NCBI RefSeq assembly: GCF_937981445.1
Contig: NZ_CALJON010000031.1
Span: 1 to 64,000 of the forward strand
Reading direction: 5' to 3'
Length of the DNA: 64,000 bases
Origin: an uncultured Veillonella sp.
GTDB lineage: Bacteria > Bacillota > Negativicutes > Veillonellales > Veillonellaceae
Shown: positions 36,288-43,972 of the stretch, in pieces
How positions within the stretch are numbered: position 1 is the first letter of the stretch
How the letters are laid out: each line of letters begins with the position of its first letter
Notes under the pieces: generated by a model
Databases searched by the model: none
Told to the model about the DNA's origin: nothing
The model's input: only the letters and a program-made list of their open reading frames with translations
Position numbers and translations under genes: made by a program

Positions 36288-37823
36288 ATGGATCAAAAGG
36301 AACTTGTCATTGTAGTGGATTTTGGTGGGCAATATAATCAGCTAATTGCCCGTCGTGTACGTGAAAACCACGTATATTGCGAAGTGTATCCTTACAATAA
36401 AGCAGTAGAGAAAATTAAAGAATTACGCCCTATGGGGGTTATTTTTACTGGCGGTCCTAATAGCGTGTATGAAGATAATTCGCCACGCATTGAACAGGAA
36501 GTATTTGAACTTGGTACGCCTGTATTAGGTCTTTGTTATGGCATGCAACTTATGGCTCATACCTTGGGTGGTAAAGTTGAGTCCGCTGAAGCTCGTGAAT
36601 TCGGTAAAACACCGGTAAAAGTAAATACAAGTTCTCCACTTTTCAAAGGTTTAAGTGAAGACGAAATCGTATGGATGAGTCATGTAGACTATGTAGCAGC
36701 TGTACCTGAAGGCTTTGAAGTGGTAGGTCATACTGATAATTGCCCAGTAGCGGCTATGCAAAATGTAGAGCGCAAGTTATATGCTATGCAATATCATCCA
36801 GAAGTGCTTCACAGTGAACACGGCAAAGAAATGATTCGCAACTTCTTGTTTGAAGTATGTGGTTGTCATGGTGAGTGGACTATGGCTAATTATGCTAAAG
36901 TGGCTGTTGAAGAAATCCGTCAGAAAGTAGGCGATGGCAAAGTATTGCTTGCTCTATCTGGCGGGGTAGATAGCTCTGTAGCAGCAGCTCTAATTTCTAA
37001 AGCTGTAGGTGAACAATTAACTTGTATCTTCGTTGACCATGGTTTAATGCGTAAAAATGAAGGCGATGAAGTAGAAGCAGCATTTAAAGATTCTGGCATG
37101 CATTTCATCCGTGTTGATGCGGCTGACCGTTTCTTAGGTCGTTTAGCAGGTGTGGAAGAACCAGAACAAAAACGTAAAATTATCGGCGAAGAATTCATTC
37201 GTGTATTTGAAGATGAAGGCCGTAAAATTGGCGCTGTTGATTTCTTAGCACAGGGCACTATTTACCCAGACGTGATTGAATCTGGTGCTGGTGATGCAGC
37301 AGTAATTAAGAGCCATCACAATGTAGGGGGCTTACCTGCTGTAGTTGATTTCAAAGGCCTAATCGAGCCACTTCGCAATCTATTCAAAGATGAAGTTCGT
37401 GAACTTGGCATGGAATTAGGACTTGCTGACTATTTAGTATGGCGTCAACCATTCCCAGGTCCAGGTCTTGCTATTCGTGTTATGGGTGAAATCACCCGTG
37501 AAAAACTCGATATTCTTCGCGATGCCGATGCAATTTTCCGTGAAGAAATTGCCAATGCAAAATTGGACCGTTCCATTAACCAGTACTTTGCAGTACTTAC
37601 AAGCACTCGCACCGTAGGCGTTATGGGGGACTTCCGTACCTATGATTACACCTTAGCCCTTCGCGGTGTAACTACTACAGACTTCATGACAGCTGATTGG
37701 GCGCGTATTCCTTATGAAATTTTAGATAAAATTTCTGTACGCATCATCAATGAAGTGAAACATATTAACCGCATTATGTATGATATTACATCAAAACCAC
37801 CAGCTACTATTGAATGGGAATAA
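36288..37823 (+). CDS. guaA: GMP synthase (glutamine-hydrolysing)
   Basis: A 511-residue enzyme that converts XMP to GMP in the last step of guanine nucleotide synthesis. The glutaminase domain shows the catalytic Cys83 (GLCYGMQ), His170 and Glu172 (YHPEV). The ATP pyrophosphatase P-loop SGGVDSS is at 224-230, and the C-terminal dimer domain ends with KPPATIEWE. The ATG at 36288 follows GGAGG by 5 nt; a longer in-frame reading that begins inside the thiC terminator is discarded. A TATAAT at 36225-36230 may be its -10 box. Confidence 0.98.
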   Translation: MDQKELVIVVDFGGQYNQLIARRVRENHVYCEVYPYNKAVEKIKELRPMGVIFTGGPNSVYEDNSPRIEQEVFELGTPVLGLCYGMQLMAHTLGGKVESAEAREFGKTPVKVNTSSPLFKGLSEDEIVWMSHVDYVAAVPEGFEVVGHTDNCPVAAMQNVERKLYAMQYHPEVLHSEHGKEMIRNFLFEVCGCHGEWTMANYAKVAVEEIRQKVGDGKVLLALSGGVDSSVAAALISKAVGEQLTCIFVDHGLMRKNEGDEVEAAFKDSGMHFIRVDAADRFLGRLAGVEEPEQKRKIIGEEFIRVFEDEGRKIGAVDFLAQGTIYPDVIESGAGDAAVIKSHHNVGGLPAVVDFKGLIEPLRNLFKDEVRELGMELGLADYLVWRQPFPGPGLAIRVMGEITREKLDILRDADAIFREEIANAKLDRSINQYFAVLTSTRTVGVMGDFRTYDYTLALRGVTTTDFMTADWARIPYEILDKISVRIINEVKHINRIMYDITSKPPATIEWE

Positions 37824-37835
37824 GATAAAATAATA

Positions 37836-37911
37836 AAAAGACCATACATCTTCTTCGTTTCCTGCGTTGCTACGCAACAATGGTCACTACGAAAGATGTA
37901 TGGTCATTTTT
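37836..37911 (+). terminator. Terminator after guaA
   Basis: The arms aagaccatacatctt and aagatgtatggtca pair, with an inner hairpin gcgttgc/gcaac and a T-run after the outer stem. Confidence 0.85.
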
Positions 37912-38092
37912 GTATTTAGGGCGGGGCGTGCTCTTTGGGTTGCTGCGAAAATTATCTAGTTTTTTCTGTATGCGAGAGGGTGAGGGAAGAAACCGATTTT
38001 AGCTCATTATATGATATAATTAATGTATGAATTGATTGATTAGGATTAAAGCAAATAGTATACGGATGTAACGTTAGTTCAAGGAGTTGCTA

Positions 38093-38695
38093 ATGGTATT
38101 ACATAATAAATTAGGTTTAGCAAACAGCATGGAACTGCGCCGTGAAGAAGAACGGATTAGTAAACAAAAAGCAAAGATTCTTTTTGAAACGGGTCGTTTA
38201 TTTTCATTTGAAATAGGGACCTTTAAAGGCTTATCTGATATTCATCAGACTCTTTTTGAAGATATTTACGAATTTGCTGGTAAAATACGGGATGTAAATA
38301 TTGCGAAAGATGGCTTTCAGTTTGCACCACGCATTTTTTTACAATAGTCACTAGATTATATTGATAAATTACCATATGAAACATTTGATCAAATTATAGA
38401 TAAGTATTCAGATATGAATGTGGCACATCCTTTTAGAGAGGGGAATGGTCGAGCAACTCGATTATGGCTTGATGCTATGTTGCATTCCCAATTAGGTAAG
38501 ATTGTAGATTGGAATCAAGTGGATAAAGACGAATATTTACAGGCTATGATTCGTAGCCATGTGTCTACAGGTGAATTGAAATATTTGTTGCAGCAGTCAC
38601 TTACTGATGATTTAAGCAAAGCCACCTTTTTTAAAGGATTGGATGCTAGTTATTACTATGAAGGCTATATGACATACAAAACTGAAGACCTGTAA
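38093..38695 (+). pseudogene. Fic-family AMP-transferase interrupted by an amber stop
   Basis: Read through one TAG (38345-38347), this is a 200-residue Fic protein in a single frame. Fic enzymes transfer AMP or another nucleotide part to target proteins. The active-site motif HPFREGNGR is intact in the second part, and the C-terminus holds SYYYEG, which fits the (S/T)xxxE(G/N) self-inhibiting helix of class III Fic proteins. The break falls between RIFLQ and SLDYIDKL; a CAG-to-TAG change would account for it. As it stands, the first part lacks the catalytic motif. ATG 38093 has AAGGAG 6 nt upstream. Confidence 0.85.
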
Positions 38696-38724
38696 ATAGA
38701 ATAAGCCTTCATATACACCTAAAT

Positions 38725-38771
38725 AGCAATACGGCTTAGTGGTATTTTTTATATCACTAAGCCGTATTGCT
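38725..38771. repeat. Long perfect hairpin between two damaged genes
   Basis: agcaatacggcttagtg and its complement (ending in agccgtattgct) form a 17-bp stem around a 13-nt AT loop rich in T. It lies 30 bp after the Fic remnant and directly abuts the end of the truncated acetyltransferase. It could be a terminator for either gene or a scar of a deletion. Confidence 0.75.
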
Positions 38772-38775
38772 GTCT

Positions 38776-39060
38776 TCATGCATGAATGCCTTGATGTTGG
38801 TACTCTGGCAATACAGAGAGTGGTGCTAGCGCTAAGGCTGTTTGTCCTCCTACTTGTACTTTGGTAAATAATATATGACCGACAATGGCCCTATCAATTT
38901 CGGCGACTAATGATAATTGGGGGTCGAAGGAATGACTTTGACGTAGGGCTACAACTAAATCTTGTTCTTTGCCATCGCTGTGCTCTGCATTTTTGAAAGC
39001 GGTTGTAATTAGTTGGTATATTTTTGCGTAATCGTTAGGTGTTTCTTGGCGTATTATCAT
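38776..39060 (-). pseudogene. GNAT acetyltransferase, 3'-truncated
   Basis: The 94 codons match the front half of a GNAT N-acetyltransferase: MIIRQETPNDYAKIYQLI at the start, the beta-strand block SLVAEIDRAIVGHILF, and LAPLSVLPEYQHQGI, which leads into the acetyl-CoA-binding R/Q-x-x-G-x-G/A loop. The frame ends right there (QGIHA, stop), where a whole protein would go on for about 60 more residues including the rest of motif A and motif B. The downstream sequence is the 17-bp hairpin, not the missing part. The start has AAGGAAA upstream. It is almost certainly non-functional. Confidence 0.75.
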
Positions 39061-39281
39061 AAAGTTTTCCTTGTATTAGTGTAATCTATTAGTCATGTTA
39101 TAATTAGTATAATTGAAATTAGTTTATATGGCTACTTGCGCTCTATGCATTGAGGGATATGGTGAATTGAAAGAGCGTCTTTATAAAGGTAGTATAGATA
39201 TAGTTAGAAATAGTATAGAAAGAGCATAGAAAGTAGTATAGAGACTTTGTAGATGTTTTTGGAAGGACTTGAGTTTACAGA
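39061..39281. other. Intergenic region before eamA
   Basis: No supported gene. A 33-codon frame from 39128 has no ribosome site. From 39189 on the sequence is made of loose repeats of the type gtatagaaa. A TATAAT (about 39098-39103) is present. Confidence 0.4.
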
Positions 39282-40202
39282 ATGAAGTTACGCGATATAA
39301 TATTAGCGGCGTCGGTTATTTTAGTTTGGGGCTTTAATTTTGCTGTTATCAAATGGGGCGTTAGTGCAGTGCCACCACTTTTATTAGTAGCGCTAAGGTA
39401 TTTCTTTGCTGCTTTTCCGGCTATTTTTCTAGTGAAGCGGCCTCAGGTTACATGGCCTTGGCTCTTGGCTTATGGATTAACTGTTGGAGTGGGGCAATTT
39501 TCCTGTTTATTTTATGCCATTCATATAGGAATGCCTGCTGGTGTTGCATCGGTGGTATTACAGGCACAAGCTTTTTTCACTATTATATTTACAGCAGTTT
39601 TATTTAAGGAGAGAGTCAAGAAACATCAACTTATGGGTCTCGTAGTAGCTGCTATAGGCCTTGTATTCATTAGTGGTGCATTAGGCTTAGATACTGGCAC
39701 TACGGACTTGGATAGTCGTACCGGTATTCCTGTAGGGGCCTTTTTATTAACGCTACTAGGGGCGGCCTTCTGGGGTTTATCCAATATTGTAGTGCGTAAA
39801 ATTTCTATCATAGCGGCGGCAGAACAGAAAAAGGTAAATATGTTAGGTCTTGTTGTGTGGTCTAGTTTAATTCCACCTATTCCGATGTTATTGGCTTCGC
39901 TGTATCTAGAAGGCAATCAAATAGCACAGCTATCGCTAGCAAGCATTTCAGGGTCAGCAATTTTTTCTGTATTATATTTGGCCTTTTTAGCAACAATCAT
40001 GGGCTATGGCTTATGGAGTATGTTATTGGCGAAATATTCGGCACATAAGATTGCCCCTCTATCCTTACTAGTGCCAGTAATTGGTTTGCTCACAGCACGA
40101 TTTGTACTTGGTGAGACCTTGGATATCATTCAGTGGCTAGGCGGTGGCATTATTATTTTGGGCCTATTGATTACAAATAGGGTTAATTTATTTATGAAAT
40201 AG
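39282..40202 (+). CDS. eamA: EamA-type exporter (O-acetylserine/cysteine exporter family)
   Basis: A 306-residue DMT transporter with ten predicted helices. It resembles E. coli EamA (YdeD) closely from what I recall: VILVWGFNFAVIKWGV at the N-terminus, GMPAGVASVVLQAQAFFTII in the middle and KIAPLSLLVPVIGLL near the C-terminus. The E. coli protein exports O-acetylserine and cysteine; transfer of that substrate to this protein is inference. There is no ideal ribosome site: GGAAGG lies 15 nt upstream. Confidence 0.85.
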   Translation: MKLRDIILAASVILVWGFNFAVIKWGVSAVPPLLLVALRYFFAAFPAIFLVKRPQVTWPWLLAYGLTVGVGQFSCLFYAIHIGMPAGVASVVLQAQAFFTIIFTAVLFKERVKKHQLMGLVVAAIGLVFISGALGLDTGTTDLDSRTGIPVGAFLLTLLGAAFWGLSNIVVRKISIIAAAEQKKVNMLGLVVWSSLIPPIPMLLASLYLEGNQIAQLSLASISGSAIFSVLYLAFLATIMGYGLWSMLLAKYSAHKIAPLSLLVPVIGLLTARFVLGETLDIIQWLGGGIIILGLLITNRVNLFMK

Positions 40203-40231
40203 CCACAAATTTGTTATATATGGGGGATTTT

Positions 40232-40696
40232 ATGAAAATATTATGCAGTGCCTGTTTAATTGGTGAGAACTGTAAATATAATGGTGGCAACAACTATAGT
40301 GCTGCATTGGCGGAGTATATTGAGTTTTTGCAGTCGACTGCTGAGGGGGATGGAACATCGGTGGAAATTATACCAGTGTGTCCTGAAGTGTTAGGCGGCT
40401 TGCCTACCCCTAGAGTACCTGCAGAGATTGTAAATGGCATTGTTAGGACGGAAACGGGGACTTCTGTGGATAAGGAGTTTCGCTTAGGTGCGGCCAAGGC
40501 ACTTCATATAGGGCTAGCTGAAAAGGTAGATTTGGCTGTATTACAATCGAGAAGCCCTTCGTGTGGACCTAAGGAAGTGTATGATGGTACTTTTTCTGGC
40601 ACACTTAAAGCAGGGGCGGGGATATTTGCTCAACAGTTACGCCAAGCAGGCATTCGCACTATAGATATAGAAGATCTCGCTTCTATAAATTTATAA
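40232..40696 (+). CDS. DUF523 family protein
   Basis: A 154-residue cytoplasmic protein of the DUF523 family, whose function is not known to me. Family features are the N-terminal CSACLIGENCKYNGG, the central VCPEVLGGLPTPRVPAEI and the SRSPSCGPKEVYDG block. The conserved cysteines suggest metal or cluster binding. The ATG at 40232 has GGGGGA 4 nt upstream; the TTG at 40211 is ignored. It lies 29 bp after eamA and is probably cotranscribed. Confidence 0.85.
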   Translation: MKILCSACLIGENCKYNGGNNYSAALAEYIEFLQSTAEGDGTSVEIIPVCPEVLGGLPTPRVPAEIVNGIVRTETGTSVDKEFRLGAAKALHIGLAEKVDLAVLQSRSPSCGPKEVYDGTFSGTLKAGAGIFAQQLRQAGIRTIDIEDLASINL

Positions 40697-40719
40697 AACT
40701 AAATATAAAAAATATATTT

Positions 40720-40792
40720 AAAACTAGACGTATATAAAACTAGAAATGTATAAAACCAAAAGTGTATAAAGACAGAAGTGTATAAAAAATAA
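40720..40792. repeat. Degenerate short tandem repeat
   Basis: About four imperfect units of 16-18 bp, of the pattern gtataaaac-aga-agt, run from the end of the DUF523 region to the terminator. Confidence 0.6.
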
Positions 40793-40865
40793 AGCCTCAG
40801 TGCATTAGATCTTCATATAGTAAACCTTTCAAGACTATATGAACTTCCCAGGCACTGGGGCTTTT
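40791..40865. terminator. Bidirectional terminator between DUF523 gene and lctP
   Basis: The outer stem aaagcctcagtgc/gcactggggcttt holds an inner hairpin ttcatatagt/actatatgaa. The minus-strand side is followed by a T-run, so it is a good end for the lactate operon as well as for the plus-strand genes. A further palindrome, catattaaatgt/acatttaatatg (40874-40902), lies next to the lctP stop codon. Confidence 0.8.
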
Positions 40866-40905
40866 AGATTACTCATATTAAATGTATTTTACATTTAATA
40901 TGCAC

Positions 40906-42519
40906 TCATTTTAAGGCTAGTATCGTATCAATCCATGCTATGCCGAAATAGGATATGATGCTAAACGCTGCGATAAAGATTAAAAAATACTTAATGATGG
41001 CAATCATAATTACGTCAGCCTGAATTCCGCGCCGTAAGGCGTAGGCTGATTCATTGTTTAGCTTATTATTTTTTATATACTCATCTAGTGCAGGTGCTAC
41101 GGCACCGATAGCGATGGCAATACTTTGAGGAGAGAACATTTTACCGATCCCCGAAGCGCCGGAGTTAATAGCACTTAACCACAAGGGTAATTCCTTTAGG
41201 TCTGGCGCTAAGGTTTGGGCCACAGAGAGCTGTAATGGTCCGAATAAGACATTGGCGTTTGTACTTGATCCTGTAGCAAATGATCCTAGAGCTCCTACTA
41301 ATGGTGTTGCTAGTGGGTAATAGGACCCTGTGATAGCGATTAATGCATTGGCAATATCGTCTGTAAGCCCTGCATAGGTCATGAGCTTGGCCGTTACGAC
41401 CACGGCGATAATGGTTATATAGGTGAATTTTAAATCATTCATAGTATGTTTTAAAATAACAAGCATTTCTGATGCTTTAGCTTTTTGGATAAAGCCACCT
41501 AAGATTGCCGCAATAAAAATCATGGTCCCCGGTGTTGCTAGCCAAGTGAAGGTATAGGGTTTGGCACCATCTCCCATATAAATAGGTACAGTAGTCTTGA
41601 TAGACGATAAAGGACCATAAATTGGGGGTACTACTTGCGAGGTAAGAATGAGTAATACCATAATTAAAATAAATGGCAGCGCCGCTAGAACTGCATCTTT
41701 AGTGGAAATTGTTTGGTGCTGAATACTAACTTCATAGACAGGATTACGAGGTGGGAATCGTTTGGCGCCCCAGATAATGACGGCCATAATGAGCAAGGAC
41801 GGAATCATGACAGATAATTCAGGGCCTATTAAAGCATTGATGAGCAATTCTGGAATAGCAAGACTAAGACCGGCCAATAAGGTAATAGTAAATACGCCTT
41901 TAATCGCTTTAATACCATCGCCAATAATAGCGACTACAAAAAAAGGCGCCGCTAAATTAGGGAGCAGTAATTGTATTGAAATGAAGGTCCCTAATGTGCC
42001 TGCATCTAGGGAGGTTAAAGAGGCTAAGGTCGTTACAGGGATTGCTACAGAGCCAAATGTTGTTTGCACAGAGTTGGCAATTAAGCAGACTAAAATGGAT
42101 TTTAAGGGGTTGAAGCCCAATGCTACCATCATGGCTGCAGGGATTGCTACTGATGTGCCAAAGCCGGCCATCCCTTCCATAAAGGCGCCAAAACCCCATG
42201 CTAATAATAAGGCTAGAATTCGCTTGTCTGAGGACACGGAAGATAATAGGAGCTTGATTGTTTCCATGGCCTTTGTATGGACCACTAAATTATAGGTGAA
42301 AATAGCGGCTGTAATAACTAGTAAAATAGGCCAAATGGCAAGGGCCACCCCTTCTAATGCACCAGAAAGCATAATAGGGACTGATTTTCCTAAGGGTAGT
42401 ATAGCTATAATAAAAGTCATAAAGGCAGCCATTGAACAAGCCTTCCACGCAGACATTTTTAGGACTGTTAAGGATAGAACGAGCCAGACTAAAGGAAGTA
42501 GAGCATATATAATAGTCAT
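40906..42519 (-). CDS. lctP: L-lactate permease (LctP family), second gene of the oxidase operon
   Basis: A 537-residue, roughly 13-helix inner-membrane lactate/proton symporter. LctP hallmarks are ALEGVALAIWPILLVITAAIF, GFGAFMEGMAGFGTSVAIPAAMM and, near the end, NSGASGIGKMFSPQSIAIA. It lies 13 bp downstream of the lactate-oxidase-type gene in the same direction, so both should be made from one message. It is clearly homologous to the second permease at 43973-45589, with many identical blocks. The ribosome site (AAGGACT) is weak and translation may be coupled to the upstream gene. Confidence 0.93.
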   Translation of the reverse strand: MTIIYALLPLVWLVLSLTVLKMSAWKACSMAAFMTFIIAILPLGKSVPIMLSGALEGVALAIWPILLVITAAIFTYNLVVHTKAMETIKLLLSSVSSDKRILALLLAWGFGAFMEGMAGFGTSVAIPAAMMVALGFNPLKSILVCLIANSVQTTFGSVAIPVTTLASLTSLDAGTLGTFISIQLLLPNLAAPFFVVAIIGDGIKAIKGVFTITLLAGLSLAIPELLINALIGPELSVMIPSLLIMAVIIWGAKRFPPRNPVYEVSIQHQTISTKDAVLAALPFILIMVLLILTSQVVPPIYGPLSSIKTTVPIYMGDGAKPYTFTWLATPGTMIFIAAILGGFIQKAKASEMLVILKHTMNDLKFTYITIIAVVVTAKLMTYAGLTDDIANALIAITGSYYPLATPLVGALGSFATGSSTNANVLFGPLQLSVAQTLAPDLKELPLWLSAINSGASGIGKMFSPQSIAIAIGAVAPALDEYIKNNKLNNESAYALRRGIQADVIMIAIIKYFLIFIAAFSIISYFGIAWIDTILALK

Positions 42520-42532
42520 AGTGAATCAGTCC

Positions 42533-43636
42533 TTATTTAGTAAGTAGGGCGGCCTTTTTTACTGATTCAATATCTTTGGTACCGGCAAGTTGCATAGTAA
42601 TGCGTAATTCTTCGTTTAAGTGATTCATTACACTGGCAGCACCTTTAGCACCGCCTAGGGCAATACCATAAATAACAGGGCGCGCTAGGGCAACGACATC
42701 AGCACCACTAGCAAGGGCTTTAAATACATGAGACCCACGACGTACGCCACTATCAAAGAAGACAGGAACACGTTTATTTACTACATCAGCAATGGAACGC
42801 AATACGCTAAATGAAGCAGGACCACCATTTAATTGGCGACCACCATGATTAGAAACCCATACGCCTTTGGCCCCTGCTTGGATAGAGAGCTCTGCATCTT
42901 CGGGGGATTGAATACCCTTTACGATGACTGGAACATTTACATAATCTACAACACGTTTAATTTCATCAGGACCGATTTGTTGCATAGCAGCCGCATAAAT
43001 TTCACTAATGCCTTTGCCTGTACCATTGCTGCTAGAGAATTTTTCTAAATTAGCCATGGATAGAGGGAATTCAAATTTGTTGACTCTGTCTGCTTCGCGA
43101 TAACCGCCAACAGTAGCATCGCTAGTAATAATAATGGCTTTGATGCCAGCTTTCATAGCTTCGTCTAAAAGGGCATGGTTAAAATCCCAGTCATTGCTCA
43201 TATATAATTGAAAGAATTGTGGGGCTCCATTTCCTGCGGCGGCAGTATCGGCAATGGTAGTGTTACCGTAGGTGCTTTGGGCCATAATGGTGCCAGCCAT
43301 AGCCATGCCTTCAGCAGTAGCCATTTCACCACGCACATGTGCTAAACCTTGAGCGGCAGCTGGTGACATCATAATAGGCATTTTCATAGGGATGCCATAA
43401 ACGCTAGTTTCAGTGTTAGGATTTTTAATGTGAGCTAGGACTCTAGGAATGATTTGTACATCGTCAAAAGATGTGGTATTAGCCTTTAAGGTCCATTCAT
43501 CTTCAGAACCACCAGAAATATAGCCAAACCCACCTTGAGGAATGCTTTGTTTTGCTAAATTTTCTAAGCTTGGTAAATTTAAAATATCTAATTCTTCTTC
43601 TCGTTCTGATTGAAAATAACCATTTGTAATTGCCAT
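42533..43636 (-). CDS. Lactate oxidase-family FMN flavoprotein
   Basis: A 367-residue FMN-dependent alpha-hydroxy acid oxidising enzyme that turns L-lactate into pyruvate. By remembered alignment with Aerococcus viridans lactate oxidase, the active-site residues are kept: Tyr40, Tyr145, Asp173, Arg180, Lys240, His264 and Arg267 (SNHGGRQL). There is no membrane-binding segment of the LldD type. This points to a soluble enzyme that might use oxygen and make H2O2, although a dehydrogenase role cannot be ruled out. The ATG at 43636 has AAAAGGAG 9 nt upstream. It is the first gene of the operon with lctP and is preceded by an operator array. Confidence 0.9.
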   Translation of the reverse strand: MAITNGYFQSEREEELDILNLPSLENLAKQSIPQGGFGYISGGSEDEWTLKANTTSFDDVQIIPRVLAHIKNPNTETSVYGIPMKMPIMMSPAAAQGLAHVRGEMATAEGMAMAGTIMAQSTYGNTTIADTAAAGNGAPQFFQLYMSNDWDFNHALLDEAMKAGIKAIIITSDATVGGYREADRVNKFEFPLSMANLEKFSSSNGTGKGISEIYAAAMQQIGPDEIKRVVDYVNVPVIVKGIQSPEDAELSIQAGAKGVWVSNHGGRQLNGGPASFSVLRSIADVVNKRVPVFFDSGVRRGSHVFKALASGADVVALARPVIYGIALGGAKGAASVMNHLNEELRITMQLAGTKDIESVKKAALLTK

Positions 43637-43685
43637 TTTGAAAGACTCCTTTTGTACTACTTGTGAAAAATGGTGTGCACACAAA

Positions 43686-43766
43686 ATCTAATTAGATGTA
43701 TTTGTTTAAATAAACTAACTAGATACAATTAACAAGATATATCTAATCAGATACATCTAACTAGAT
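43686..43766 (-). promoter_or_regulatory. Array of four 12-bp palindromic operators
   Basis: Near-identical palindromes lie at 43686-43697 (ATCTAATTAGAT), 43713-43724 (AACTAACTAGAT), 43741-43752 (ATCTAATCAGAT) and 43755-43766 (ATCTAACTAGAT). Starts are 27, 28 and 14 bp apart. The last two cover the predicted transcription start and first 20 transcribed bases, as expected for repression. The binding protein is not known; lactate response is an inference. Confidence 0.75.
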
Positions 43767-43768
43767 AT

Positions 43769-43797
43769 ATATTAATACAAAAAATAAAAGTTGTCAA
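43769..43797 (-). promoter_or_regulatory. Promoter of the lactate oxidase-lctP operon
   Basis: On the minus strand, TTGACA (43797-43792) and TAATAT (43774-43769) are 17 nt apart. The predicted start falls near 43762, inside the operator array. Confidence 0.8.
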
Positions 43798-43814
43798 CAC
43801 TATGATTACAAAAT

Positions 43815-43906
43815 AAAAAAGACCAATATGTAACTTTTCGGCCATGTAGTTTACAAGGAACTCCTTGTAGTTACTGCGCGTAAATAAGTTCATTTGGTCT
43901 TTTTTA
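43815..43906. terminator. Bidirectional terminator between the two lactate units
   Basis: The arms aaaaaagaccaa and ttggtctttttt enclose an inner hairpin tacaagga/tccttgta. It ends the second lctP gene on the minus strand. Confidence 0.8.
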
Positions 43907-43972
43907 CTTAGGTTGCTATATAAAAGTTAGTATGTAAATTTATGTAATTTCAATAGGTGAAATTACAAATTT

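Noticed and set aside
39128..39229. A 33-codon frame starting MATCALCIEGYG
   Set aside because: There is no ribosome binding site, and its second half is made of simple repeats.
40720..40792. Degenerate short repeats considered as a CRISPR remnant
   Set aside because: The units are imperfect, under 20 bp, without spacers, and no cas gene is near.
41762..42295. Long plus-strand frames opposite the two lctP genes (also 44856-45347)
   Set aside because: They mirror the helix-rich lctP coding frame, have no ribosome sites and both paralogues show the same shadow.
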